A DNA stretch of 14,048 bases from Nitrospiraceae bacterium (GTDB lineage: Bacteria; Nitrospirota; Nitrospiria; Nitrospirales; Nitrospiraceae): assembly GCA_014534095.1 (NCBI GenBank), contig JACVSD010000039.1:1-14048 (forward strand), given 5' to 3'. The notes under the pieces are model-generated. The model did no database searches. It was not told the origin of the DNA and saw only the letters and a program-made list of their open reading frames with translations. Positions 7,154 through 14,048 of the stretch are shown here, piece by piece; within the stretch, counting starts at the first letter, position 1, and each line of letters opens with the position of its first letter. A program made the translations under genes and the position numbers.

Positions 7154-7257
7154 CCTGCTTCTCTTGAGCCGATTGCCAATGGGTGACCGCCGGCGCCGGG
7201 TCTACAGCGTCTGCCGACCGGGCTAGTCGCGATCCGCATTGTTCGTTCTCGTCCCCG

Positions 7258-8646
7258 CTACGGCAATTCATTGACCAGTGCTTTAAACTGCCGGCCGCGA
7301 TCTTGATAATCCCTAAACATGTCAAAGCTGGCGCAGGCCGGCGACAATAGAACCGCGTCGCCGGGCTGCGCCTCACGCACCGCATAGGCCACGGCGTCGC
7401 GAAGGGAGGCGGCGTGGCTGGTGCGTTCAAATCCTCGCAAGGCTTGTTCAATGCGTGGAGCTGCTTGGCCGATAAGAATGAGCCGTTTGACTCGACGATG
7501 CACCAATTCGCTCAGCCGGGCAAAATCGCCTCCCTTGTCATGCCCTCCCGCGACCAAAACGATTGGGTCGTCCAAGCTTTCCAACGCCTTAATGGTGGCG
7601 TCGACATTGGTTCCTTTCGAATCGTTGATAAATCGAACCCCCCGCCGTTCCCGAACGAACTCAAGCGCATGCTCGATCCCGGGAAAACTTCGTATGACGC
7701 TGCGCATCGCCTCGGTTGAACATCCGCAGAGCAGTCCGATTGTCAGTGCCGCCATCACGTTGGCAAGATTGTGAGCACCCGGCAGGCGAATGTCGCTCCG
7801 CCGACACAGCTCTTCTTGCCGATGTCCTACTCTGGCGATCACACGGTCGGCATCGAGATAGGCGCCCTGATCAATACGTCCGGTACGGCTGAAGCCCAAC
7901 ACCGTGGCTTTCGTCAACGTCTTAAAGTTCGTAACCTGCTCATCATCCCAATTCAGCAAAGCGACGTCATGGCCGGTCTGGTTCTCGAAGATTCTCGCCT
8001 TTGCCGAGATGTACGGTTCCATGGAGGGATAGCGGTCCAAATGATCGGGCGTGATGTTCAAGACCGTTGCGATCCACGGGTGAAATCGCTCAATGGTCTC
8101 CAACTGAAAACTGGAGACTTCCGCGACGATGTACTCGTACGGCAACCTTCCGTATCCGTCTTGGTGCATCGCCAGCGCGGCCTCACTCAGCGGCGTGCCG
8201 AGATTGCCGCCGACAAAGGCGTGCTTCCCGCTTTCTTTCAAGAGAAGCCCCAGTAGCGTGACGGTCGTACTTTTCCCATTTGTGCCCGTCACGGCCAGAA
8301 TCGGCGCGCGCAGAAACCAGGACGCCAATTCCAATTCCCCCACGACCGGGACTCCACGTCGGCGAACCGCCTCAAGCGCATCGAGATCCGTATGCACGCC
8401 CGGGCTGATGACGACGAGTTCCGCCTCATCCAGAGCCGACTCGTACCCCATCCCCACCTTCACGTTGACCGCCTGCCGATCCAATTGGTCCAGCGCGTCT
8501 CCCAGCCCCTCCGCTTCTTTCCCGTCGGCCGCGGTCACCTGCGCCCCGGCCACATGAAGCAGGCGCGCCGCCGCCACGCCGCTTCTGGCTAGTCCAACCA
8601 CCGTCACCTTCTTGCCCTTGAGCTCTTCTGCAGACACTTCAGTCAT
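7258..8646 (-). CDS. murD: UDP-N-acetylmuramoylalanine--D-glutamate ligase
   Basis: Cytoplasmic ligase adding D-glutamate to UDP-MurNAc-L-Ala. From the ATG at 8646 it has 462 residues. The N-terminal UDP-binding domain is [18 protein letters not shown]. The P-loop [11 protein letters not shown] lies at about 118-128, GGNLGTPL follows, and [10 protein letters not shown] precedes [10 protein letters not shown], whose lysine (about 216) is the carbamylated residue of the Mur ligases. [15 protein letters not shown] and [11 protein letters not shown] are typical of MurD. The open frame could begin at a TTG (8667), but that codon lies inside the palindromic element upstream. The ATG gives a normal N-terminus and sits exactly where a tight mraY-murD junction would have been before the element arrived. 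No clear Shine-Dalgarno precedes it; the base of the hairpin ends 8 nt upstream. Confidence 0.96.
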   Translation of the reverse strand: MTEVSAEELKGKKVTVVGLARSGVAAARLLHVAGAQVTAADGKEAEGLGDALDQLDRQAVNVKVGMGYESALDEAELVVISPGVHTDLDALEAVRRRGVPVVGELELASWFLRAPILAVTGTNGKSTTVTLLGLLLKESGKHAFVGGNLGTPLSEAALAMHQDGYGRLPYEYIVAEVSSFQLETIERFHPWIATVLNITPDHLDRYPSMEPYISAKARIFENQTGHDVALLNWDDEQVTNFKTLTKATVLGFSRTGRIDQGAYLDADRVIARVGHRQEELCRRSDIRLPGAHNLANVMAALTIGLLCGCSTEAMRSVIRSFPGIEHALEFVRERRGVRFINDSKGTNVDATIKALESLDDPIVLVAGGHDKGGDFARLSELVHRRVKRLILIGQAAPRIEQALRGFERTSHAASLRDAVAYAVREAQPGDAVLLSPACASFDMFRDYQDRGRQFKALVNELP

Positions 8647-8653
8647 CTCATCG

Positions 8654-8782
8654 TGGCGGATGCTCAAAAAAGGCTTTCCAACAAGGCCGCAGGAGAGTCA
8701 AAACCGGAGGTGTACCCTCTGGGGTACATTGAGAATTTTGACGATCCGAGAACAAAGTTGGAAGCCTTTTTCAGCACCCGCC
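8654..8782. mobile_element. 129-bp nested palindrome with 8-bp direct repeats: MITE-like insertion between mraY and murD
   Basis: Three inverted repeats share one centre near 8719. The outer arms are 8655-8682 and 8757-8782: 10 pairs (one G-U in the transcript), a mismatch, then 15 pairs with two single-base bulges. The middle arms are GTCAAAA 8697-8703 and TTTTGAC 8736-8742, perfect. The inner arms are TGTACCC 8711-8717 and GGGTACA 8722-8728, perfect, with a 4-base loop. The internal loops are symmetric (14/14 and 7/7). TCTCATCG occurs exactly at both flanks (8646-8653 and 8783-8790), as a target-site duplication would. The right copy contains the mraY stop and the left copy abuts the murD ATG. 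It encodes no protein. Structure is seen; origin by transposition is inferred. T runs at the arm ends could give it terminator-like activity. Confidence 0.75.
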
Positions 8783-8784
8783 TC

Positions 8785-9861
8785 TCATCGCAGTTTCAAG
8801 GTGCTCAAGCTCAGCAACGCCAACAAGATGGCGATGATCCACAAGCGCACCACGACTTTCGGTTCTTCCCATCCTTTCATTTCGAAATGATGATGGATCG
8901 GAGCCATAAGAAAAATCCGCTTCCCTCGCGATTTGAATGACGCCACTTGAAAGATCACCGAGATGGCTTCGATGACGAAGACGCCGCCGACAAGCAGCAA
9001 TAACAGCTCGTGTTTGCTGATGACCGCGACGGTCCCTAAGGCCGCTCCGAGGGGCAACGATCCCACATCTCCCATGAACACGGACGCTGGATAGGTATTG
9101 AACCAGAGGAAACCAAGGCTGGAGCCGAAGATAGCCGCCGTAAAAACGGCGATTTCTCCGGCCCCTTCAATATAGGGAATCAACAGGTAGTCGGCGGTGA
9201 TCCGATTCCCGACCACGTAGACCACGATGGTGTAAGCCAGCGAGGCGATCATAATCGGTCCGACGGCTAAGCCATCCAGACCATCGGTCAGATTGACGGC
9301 ATTCGAGCTTCCGATGATGACGAGGACGGCAAAGGGAATGTAGAACCATCCCAAGTCCGGCGTGAAATGTTTAAAAAACGGCACGCTGAGCTGGGTGGAA
9401 TAGCCCGGCATCAGATAGAAAAAGATGCCGATCGCTACTGCCACGCACCCTTGCGCGAGAAATTTTTGAAACGCCGACAAGCCCTTCGATCGCCCTTTGA
9501 TGAATTTAAGATAATCGTCGGCAAATCCGATGATCCCGAATCCGGTGGTCGCGATAATCACCAGCCATACATATTGATTGGCAATGTCGGCCCACAGCAT
9601 AGTGGAGAGGATCACAGCAAAGAGGATCAGCAGCCCGCCCATCGTTGGTGTACCGCTTTTTACCAGATGCCGGCTGGGTCCGTCGTCTCTGATATGCTGC
9701 CCTAATCGGATCTCTTGCAATTTGCGGATTAAAGCGGGAGCCAGAGCAAAAGCCAACAGAAAGGCGGTCACGGCCGCATAGATAACCCTGAAGCTCAGGT
9801 ATCGAAACACATTCAAAAATGAAAAATCCGTATGCAGTGGGTACAGCAGCTGGTACAGCAT
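8785..9861 (-). CDS. mraY: Phospho-N-acetylmuramoyl-pentapeptide transferase MraY
   Basis: Polytopic inner-membrane enzyme that moves phospho-MurNAc-pentapeptide from UDP to undecaprenyl phosphate, making lipid I. Its 358 residues match the usual length, with about ten hydrophobic segments. Signatures: VKSGTPTMGG (67-76), the aspartate pair in FADDYLKF (113-120), SSNAVNLTDGLDGLA (185-199), the catalytic aspartate in VFMGDVGSLPLG (261-272, Asp265), and PIHHHFEMKGW (321-331). The start is ATG at 9861, one base after the murF TAA, so translation is probably coupled. Its stop lies inside one copy of the 8-bp direct repeat flanking the palindromic element, with stop and coding sequence left intact. 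Confidence 0.98.
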   Translation of the reverse strand: MLYQLLYPLHTDFSFLNVFRYLSFRVIYAAVTAFLLAFALAPALIRKLQEIRLGQHIRDDGPSRHLVKSGTPTMGGLLILFAVILSTMLWADIANQYVWLVIIATTGFGIIGFADDYLKFIKGRSKGLSAFQKFLAQGCVAVAIGIFFYLMPGYSTQLSVPFFKHFTPDLGWFYIPFAVLVIIGSSNAVNLTDGLDGLAVGPIMIASLAYTIVVYVVGNRITADYLLIPYIEGAGEIAVFTAAIFGSSLGFLWFNTYPASVFMGDVGSLPLGAALGTVAVISKHELLLLLVGGVFVIEAISVIFQVASFKSRGKRIFLMAPIHHHFEMKGWEEPKVVVRLWIIAILLALLSLSTLKLR

Positions 9862-9862
9862 G

Positions 9863-11407
9863 TTACGACTTTCGGCCTTTGGCGGACGAAATCAATCGTC
9901 CTCCGGATATCCGCGCGGATAACCGGTCTCGTAAGGCCTCGACAATGCATTCCATGCGCATGGCGCGAGATGCTTTGACGAGAATCACATCGTTCCTACG
10001 AACCATCGATGTCATAAGGTGAGCGGCTTCGTCGGCGTCGGAGATGTGGCGGATACGCTCATCCGGCATTCCAACGGCGCGGGCGCCTTCGGCAAGCTCT
10101 CGCCCCAATGCCCCGCAGGCAACCAAATACGAGATGTCTTTTGCAGCTACGTAGGCGCCAACTTCCCGATGCATGGCCGGTGATCCCGGACCCAGCTCCA
10201 ACATGTCCCCCAGCACGGCAATCGTCCGCGCACCGACGCCCAGATCGTTCAAGAGATCGATCGCAGCCTTCATCGACGCGGGATTGGCGTTGTAACAATC
10301 ATTGATGACCGTGACCCCCTTCCGGGATTCCACCTCAGAGCGCATCGTGGCCGGACGAAAGCGAGCCAACCCTCTGGCGATGCTTATCCCGCTCATCCCG
10401 CAAAGATGACCCACTGCGGCGGCCGCCAACGCGTTGGAGACATTGTGCGAGCCGTACGCCCCGATCGCGACCGGCACCGCCGTGGATCGACCCGGCAGAG
10501 TCAACCGAAACAGGGTGCCGCGTTGTCGATCCGAGATCACTTCAACGGCTCGCACTTGCGCTCGGGGAGACAATCCGAAAGACACAACCCGACAACGAGC
10601 CCGGGACGCAAGATAATCGAAAAACTCGTCGTCTGCGTTGAGGATAACGGTGTGGTTTGGGCCGATGGCGTCGAGTAGCTCCCCCTTGGCCTGCGCGGAT
10701 GCTTCCATCGTGCCGAAAAACTCAAGGTGGTCGGGACCGATGTTGGTGATCACGCCGATTGTCGGGCGAACGATTTCGGCAAGCTTGGTCGTCTGGCCCT
10801 TCTGGTCAACTCCCATCTCAATGACCGCTGCCTTGTGCCGAGCCGCCAACCCGAGGAGCGTCTGCGGCACTCCGATGCGATTATTGTGATTGCCTTCGGT
10901 TTTCAACACGCACCATCGTTCCGCCAATACGCGCGCGACCATCTCTTTTGTCGTCGTTTTCCCATTACTTCCCGTCACTGCGACGACGGGAATGTTGAAT
11001 CGACTCCGGTGATAGGTAGCCAACTGCTGATAGGCCAATAACGGGTCCTGGACCCCGATGAGGCAGATCCGGCTTCGTTCACGCCCACGCATTGCGCCCT
11101 TGCTTCGCTCTTGGAGGGCAGCTGGCAGACGATAGGCGGATTGCACCACGGCGCCGACCGCTCCCTGTCGCAAGGCCGGTCCCACAAATGCATGGCCATC
11201 GTAGCGCTCGCCCGCGAGAGCCACGAATAGATCACCGGGACCGACCGTTCGGGAATCCGTTGAGAGCCGCCGAATCTTCTCCTGGAGACATTCCCCAGCC
11301 AGTAACCGAGCACTTGTCACTTCCAACACTTCTTCAATAGTGAACAGCGGCATCTCTGTGTCGGTTGCCTTACCGGCAGAGGCACCCAGCTTGAAAGAAT
11401 CGATCAT
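9863..11407 (-). CDS. murF: UDP-N-acetylmuramoyl-tripeptide--D-alanyl-D-alanine ligase
   Basis: Cytoplasmic ligase that attaches the D-Ala-D-Ala made by Ddl, completing the pentapeptide precursor. It has 514 residues, longer than E. coli MurF (452). Visible are the N-terminal STDSRTVGPGDLFVAL (49-64), P-loop AVTGSNGKTTT (143-153), EGNHNNRIGVPQTLL (171-185) that marks MurF, EMG (197-199), NIGPDHLEFFG, GSHNVSNALAAAAVG, and INDCYNANPASMKAA with GDMLELG in the C-terminal domain. The start overlaps the murE stop as ATGA. A second ATG 54 nt downstream (11353) would begin MPLFTIEEV, nearer the usual family start, so the first 18 residues are uncertain. The block after EMG reads VDQKGQTTKL rather than the more common form with GEI. 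Confidence 0.96.
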   Translation of the reverse strand: MIDSFKLGASAGKATDTEMPLFTIEEVLEVTSARLLAGECLQEKIRRLSTDSRTVGPGDLFVALAGERYDGHAFVGPALRQGAVGAVVQSAYRLPAALQERSKGAMRGRERSRICLIGVQDPLLAYQQLATYHRSRFNIPVVAVTGSNGKTTTKEMVARVLAERWCVLKTEGNHNNRIGVPQTLLGLAARHKAAVIEMGVDQKGQTTKLAEIVRPTIGVITNIGPDHLEFFGTMEASAQAKGELLDAIGPNHTVILNADDEFFDYLASRARCRVVSFGLSPRAQVRAVEVISDRQRGTLFRLTLPGRSTAVPVAIGAYGSHNVSNALAAAAVGHLCGMSGISIARGLARFRPATMRSEVESRKGVTVINDCYNANPASMKAAIDLLNDLGVGARTIAVLGDMLELGPGSPAMHREVGAYVAAKDISYLVACGALGRELAEGARAVGMPDERIRHISDADEAAHLMTSMVRRNDVILVKASRAMRMECIVEALRDRLSARISGGRLISSAKGRKS

Positions 11408-12909
11408 CTTTCCAACTGCTCGATGGCTCGGTGAGCGACTTCACGGTCATCAAAATGGATGCGGGTGCTGCCGATGATCTGATAATCTTCGTGCCCCTTT
11501 CCCGCGATCAGCACCATATCGCCGCGCCGAGCTTCGCGGATCGCCGTCTCGATGGCCAAGCGACGATCAGCCATGATGTGATACGCGACACGCCCCGGCT
11601 CAAGTACCTCTTTGACTCCGACCTCCACTTCTCTGAGAATGGCCATAGGGTCCTCAGTGCGCGGGTTGTCCGATGTCAGGATCACCACGTCGCTTCGTAG
11701 TGCGGCTGCGCGTCCCATTCTGGGGCGTTTTCCACGGTCGCGATCACCTCCACATCCAAACACGGTGATGATGCGCCCCGTTTTCAATGTTTCCGCGGCA
11801 GCCAGCAAGCGAACCAATGCATCCTCCGTGTGGGCATAATCTACAATGACCGTGAAATCCTGTCCCGCTTCTACGCGCTCGAATCGCCCCGGAACGTTGT
11901 GCACGGCGCGTATCCCCTCGCAGATCGCCTCCAGTGAAAGTCCCTCATGAAGCCCGACACCGATGGCCGCGAGCATATTGGAGACGTTGTGCTCTCCGAC
12001 CAGCCGACTTTCTACCAGACATGCTCCAAAGGGCGTGTGGACCGTGAAAGCCGTTCCGCTAAGCGATAGACGCACGTGCTCAGCGCGAATATCGGCCGGC
12101 TGCCGGAGTGAATAGGTCCAGATCGGTACCCGGCTGGCGGCCGCTACACGGACTCCATGTGGATCGTCGGCATTGACGATGGCTCGTTTTGGGTTCGATT
12201 TCGCACCGGCGGGGCCCATCTGCTTGAACAGACGCAGCTTGGCTTGAAAATAATCTTCCAGGTCCGAATGAAAATCTAAGTGGTCTTGTGTGAGGTTGGT
12301 AAACACCGCGACATCGAATTCGCAGCCGGCGGTCCGTTCCAATGCCAAGGCATGGGAGGACACTTCCATGACCACGGTATCCAATCCCGCATCGGACATA
12401 CGGGCCAGCAGGTCTTGAAGTTCAACGGCGCCCGGCGTGGTATGAGACGCGTTCAATCGCTCCGATCCGATTTGGTAAGCTACGGTGCCGATAAGTCCCA
12501 CTTTCCTTTTGGCCGCCTGGAGAATAGCTTGACATAGATAGGTGACCGTGGTTTTCCCATTGGTCCCCGTGACCCCGATCATTCGAAGGCGGGACGACGG
12601 ATCTCCATGGAATTGCGCGGCAAGCATGCCTAACGCGGATTTGGAACTGTGCAACGATACCCCCGGCACCGGCGAGGCTGAAGAGGGCCACGGACCCTGC
12701 ACCGCCAGCGCCGAAGCGCCGGCAGCAATTGCCTGGTCGATGAAGGCATGCCCATCGACACGTTCACCCTTGACGGCGACGAACAAGCTGCCCGGTTTGA
12801 CGAGACGAGAGTCATCGGTCAATGCCGTCACCTCTACCTGAAGATTTCCATGCCGATCGATCACCATGCCTTGCCGGTCAACAGTTGCAATCAGCTCGGC
12901 TAGCGTCAT
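11404..12909 (-). CDS. murE: UDP-MurNAc-L-Ala-D-Glu--2,6-diaminopimelate ligase
   Basis: Cytoplasmic ligase adding the third stem-peptide residue. It has 501 residues. The N-terminal domain has LTDDSRLVKPGSLFVAVKG (30-48). The P-loop GVTGTNGKTT lies at 112-121, SHTTPG at 155-160, and TNLTQDHLDFH at 204-214. Lys224 in YFQAKLRLF is the residue that is carbamylated in the family. The C-terminal domain has VDYAHTEDAL (356-365), FGCGGDRDRGKRP (384-396) and DNPR (414-417). DNPR is the signature of enzymes that use meso-diaminopimelate rather than L-lysine, so a DAP-type peptidoglycan is predicted. The ATG at 12909 overlaps the ftsI stop by 4 bp (ATGA), and the stop overlaps murF in the same way, so the trio is likely translationally coupled. 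Confidence 0.97.
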   Translation of the reverse strand: MTLAELIATVDRQGMVIDRHGNLQVEVTALTDDSRLVKPGSLFVAVKGERVDGHAFIDQAIAAGASALAVQGPWPSSASPVPGVSLHSSKSALGMLAAQFHGDPSSRLRMIGVTGTNGKTTVTYLCQAILQAAKRKVGLIGTVAYQIGSERLNASHTTPGAVELQDLLARMSDAGLDTVVMEVSSHALALERTAGCEFDVAVFTNLTQDHLDFHSDLEDYFQAKLRLFKQMGPAGAKSNPKRAIVNADDPHGVRVAAASRVPIWTYSLRQPADIRAEHVRLSLSGTAFTVHTPFGACLVESRLVGEHNVSNMLAAIGVGLHEGLSLEAICEGIRAVHNVPGRFERVEAGQDFTVIVDYAHTEDALVRLLAAAETLKTGRIITVFGCGGDRDRGKRPRMGRAAALRSDVVILTSDNPRTEDPMAILREVEVGVKEVLEPGRVAYHIMADRRLAIETAIREARRGDMVLIAGKGHEDYQIIGSTRIHFDDREVAHRAIEQLER

Positions 12910-14048
12910 GGCAACGAGACATTCGTCCGATCGGCCATGGCGAAAGCCAGCCGGGTCCGTTCTTGGGACGGCACCCCAAGATAGGGCAAAATCTGTTCAG
13001 CAATTCGTCTAAACACCGGAGCCGCCACAACGCCACCCCAGGCTTCTGTGCGTGGCTCATCGATCACTACAACAATCGCTATTCGTGGATCATCCGCAGG
13101 AGCATATCCTGCAAAGGACCCGACGAAGAGCGTTTGCGAATACCGTCCTGTCTGGGGGTTGATTTTTTGTGCCGTCCCCGTTTTGCCCGCGACGCGGTAC
13201 CCGGGGACGGCCGCCTTGCTGCCGGTGCCCCTGGTAATGACGCCTTCAAGCATACCCGTAAGAATGCGGGCGGTCTGTGCTGAGATCGGGCGCCGCCGTG
13301 CCAGTGGCTCCGTCCTATCGACGATTACACCTTCGGCATCTCGTATTTCAGACACGACATACGGCCGCATCAGCCGCCCGCCATTCGCCACCGCCGAGAT
13401 AGCCGTTACGAGCTGGAGAGACGTGATGCCGATCTCCTGCCCGATCGCCATAGACGCCAGCGACCGTCGCCCCCAACTCTTTGGCTCTTTAATCAGACCG
13501 GCCACCTCGCCGGGCAGGTCGATCTCGGTTCGTTCGCCGAACCCAAAGGCTTTCAAATAGCGGTACAACCGGAGATCCCCAAGTGCCATCGCCGTCTTGA
13601 CGGCCCCAATGTTACTTGAATGTTCGATGATCTCGGCAAAGGTCATCCAAGCGGACCTGTCATGATCGTGAATCGTGGTACCGGCGATCTCCATACGCCC
13701 GTTCTCTCCGTATACCTGTGTCTCTGGACGCATGACCTTTTCCTCAAGCGCCGCCGCCGCTACAATGACCTTCGCAGTGGAGCCCGGCTCATACGTATCG
13801 GTGAGCGCGCGGTTGCGCCAACGGTCGGGCGGCACTCCGGTCACGGTATTGGGATCGAACTTCGGGCTGAGCGCCATGGCGAGAACCGCCCCGGTGCGCG
13901 GCTCCATGACAATCACCGTTCCTGCCTTGGCGCGAGCCGCAGTTACGGCATCTTCCAGCTCTTTTTCCGCGACATACTGGATAAATTCGTCGACGGTCAG
14001 CGTCAAACTATGGCCGGCGGCCGGCGTTTTTTCAGTCACTCCTTTTGG
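12906..14048 (-). CDS. ftsI: Septal transpeptidase FtsI (PBP3), C-terminal 380 residues
   Basis: Class B penicillin-binding protein that cross-links septal peptidoglycan in complex with FtsW. The gene enters from the right edge in mid-frame, so the membrane anchor and most of the dimerisation region are missing; the apparent GTG start near 14039 is internal. The transpeptidase domain is complete. The SxxK tetrad is YEPGSTAK (catalytic Ser at fragment residue 90), the SxN motif is SSN in EHSSNIG (fragment residues 144-146), and the KTG motif is VAGKTGTAQK (fragment 289-291). SMAIGQEIGITSLQL and FAGYAPADDPRIAIVVVIDEP are typical of FtsI/Spo-type PBPs. No PASTA repeats follow; the protein ends NVSLP. 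The stop overlaps the murE ATG. Confidence 0.96.
   Translation of the reverse strand, partial: PKGVTEKTPAAGHSLTLTVDEFIQYVAEKELEDAVTAARAKAGTVIVMEPRTGAVLAMALSPKFDPNTVTGVPPDRWRNRALTDTYEPGSTAKVIVAAAALEEKVMRPETQVYGENGRMEIAGTTIHDHDRSAWMTFAEIIEHSSNIGAVKTAMALGDLRLYRYLKAFGFGERTEIDLPGEVAGLIKEPKSWGRRSLASMAIGQEIGITSLQLVTAISAVANGGRLMRPYVVSEIRDAEGVIVDRTEPLARRRPISAQTARILTGMLEGVITRGTGSKAAVPGYRVAGKTGTAQKINPQTGRYSQTLFVGSFAGYAPADDPRIAIVVVIDEPRTEAWGGVVAAPVFRRIAEQILPYLGVPSQERTRLAFAMADRTNVSLP

Noticed and set aside
7180..7205. CCGGCGCCGG palindrome in the murD-ftsW spacer as a terminator
   Set aside because: No T tract follows and there is no room for a loop in the perfect palindrome; GC-rich chance pairing is likely.
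7138..7239. 33-codon ORF in the murD-ftsW spacer, overlapping the ftsW start
   Set aside because: Weak Shine-Dalgarno, arginine/glycine-rich composition typical of chance GC-rich reading, and no recognised homology. Conservation in relatives would be needed to reopen it.
4866..7451. Very long open frame (about 860 codons) containing murG and extending across ftsW into murD
   Set aside because: Only the part from 5966 matches MurG. The upstream stretch is an alternative frame of ftsW and the murD 3' end with low-complexity, arginine/serine-rich translation, as GC-rich codon bias produces.
8647..8667. TTG start for murD seven codons upstream of the ATG
   Set aside because: The TTG lies inside the palindromic element; the ATG at 8646 matches the family N-terminus and the reconstructed pre-insertion junction.
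14031..14039. GTG near the right edge as the ftsI start
   Set aside because: The frame continues to the window edge with PKG before it, and the position falls inside the region preceding the transpeptidase domain, so the gene is truncated by the window rather than short.

Overview
The window is a contiguous piece of a bacterial division and cell-wall (dcw) cluster. Every gene lies on the minus strand, so transcription runs from high to low coordinates: ftsI (3' part) - murE - murF - mraY - murD - ftsW - murG - murC - murB - ddl - ftsQ - ftsA (5' part). ftsZ would be expected just beyond position 1, and mraZ/mraW/ftsL beyond position 14048. The DNA is moderately GC-rich. MurE carries the DNPR motif of meso-diaminopimelate-adding ligases, so the wall is probably of the Gram-negative DAP type. 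Overall protein character and the murB insertion between murC and ddl suggest the Nitrospirota (Nitrospira-like). That assignment is an inference, not a demonstrated result.

Functionally the region is almost a complete pathway. MurB finishes UDP-MurNAc. MurC, MurD, MurE and MurF add L-Ala, D-Glu, DAP and D-Ala-D-Ala, and Ddl makes the dipeptide. MraY and MurG build lipid I and lipid II. FtsW polymerises and FtsI cross-links septal peptidoglycan. FtsQ and FtsA belong to the divisome. All catalytic motifs I could check are present, and no gene looks broken; ftsI and ftsA are cut only by the window edges.

Packing is very tight: 4-bp ATGA overlaps at ftsI/murE, murE/murF and ftsW/murG, and a 1-nt gap at murF/mraY. 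The larger gaps are therefore informative. The most striking one, between mraY and murD, holds a 129-bp nested palindrome (about 8654-8782) flanked by perfect 8-bp direct repeats (8646-8653 and 8783-8790). Removing the element and one repeat would restore a mraY stop and a murD ATG one nucleotide apart, like the neighbouring junctions. I read it as a miniature inverted-repeat element inserted into an essential operon.

Smaller signals are a set of repeats between ftsQ and ftsA that could form a pseudoknot or switch over the ftsA ribosome-binding site, a strong Shine-Dalgarno sequence before ddl that serves an out-of-frame 13-codon leader rather than ddl itself, and a perfect 8-bp hairpin between murG and murC. 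No RNA genes, CRISPR arrays, complete insertion sequences or non-dcw genes were seen, and no gene-free stretch exceeds 300 bases.
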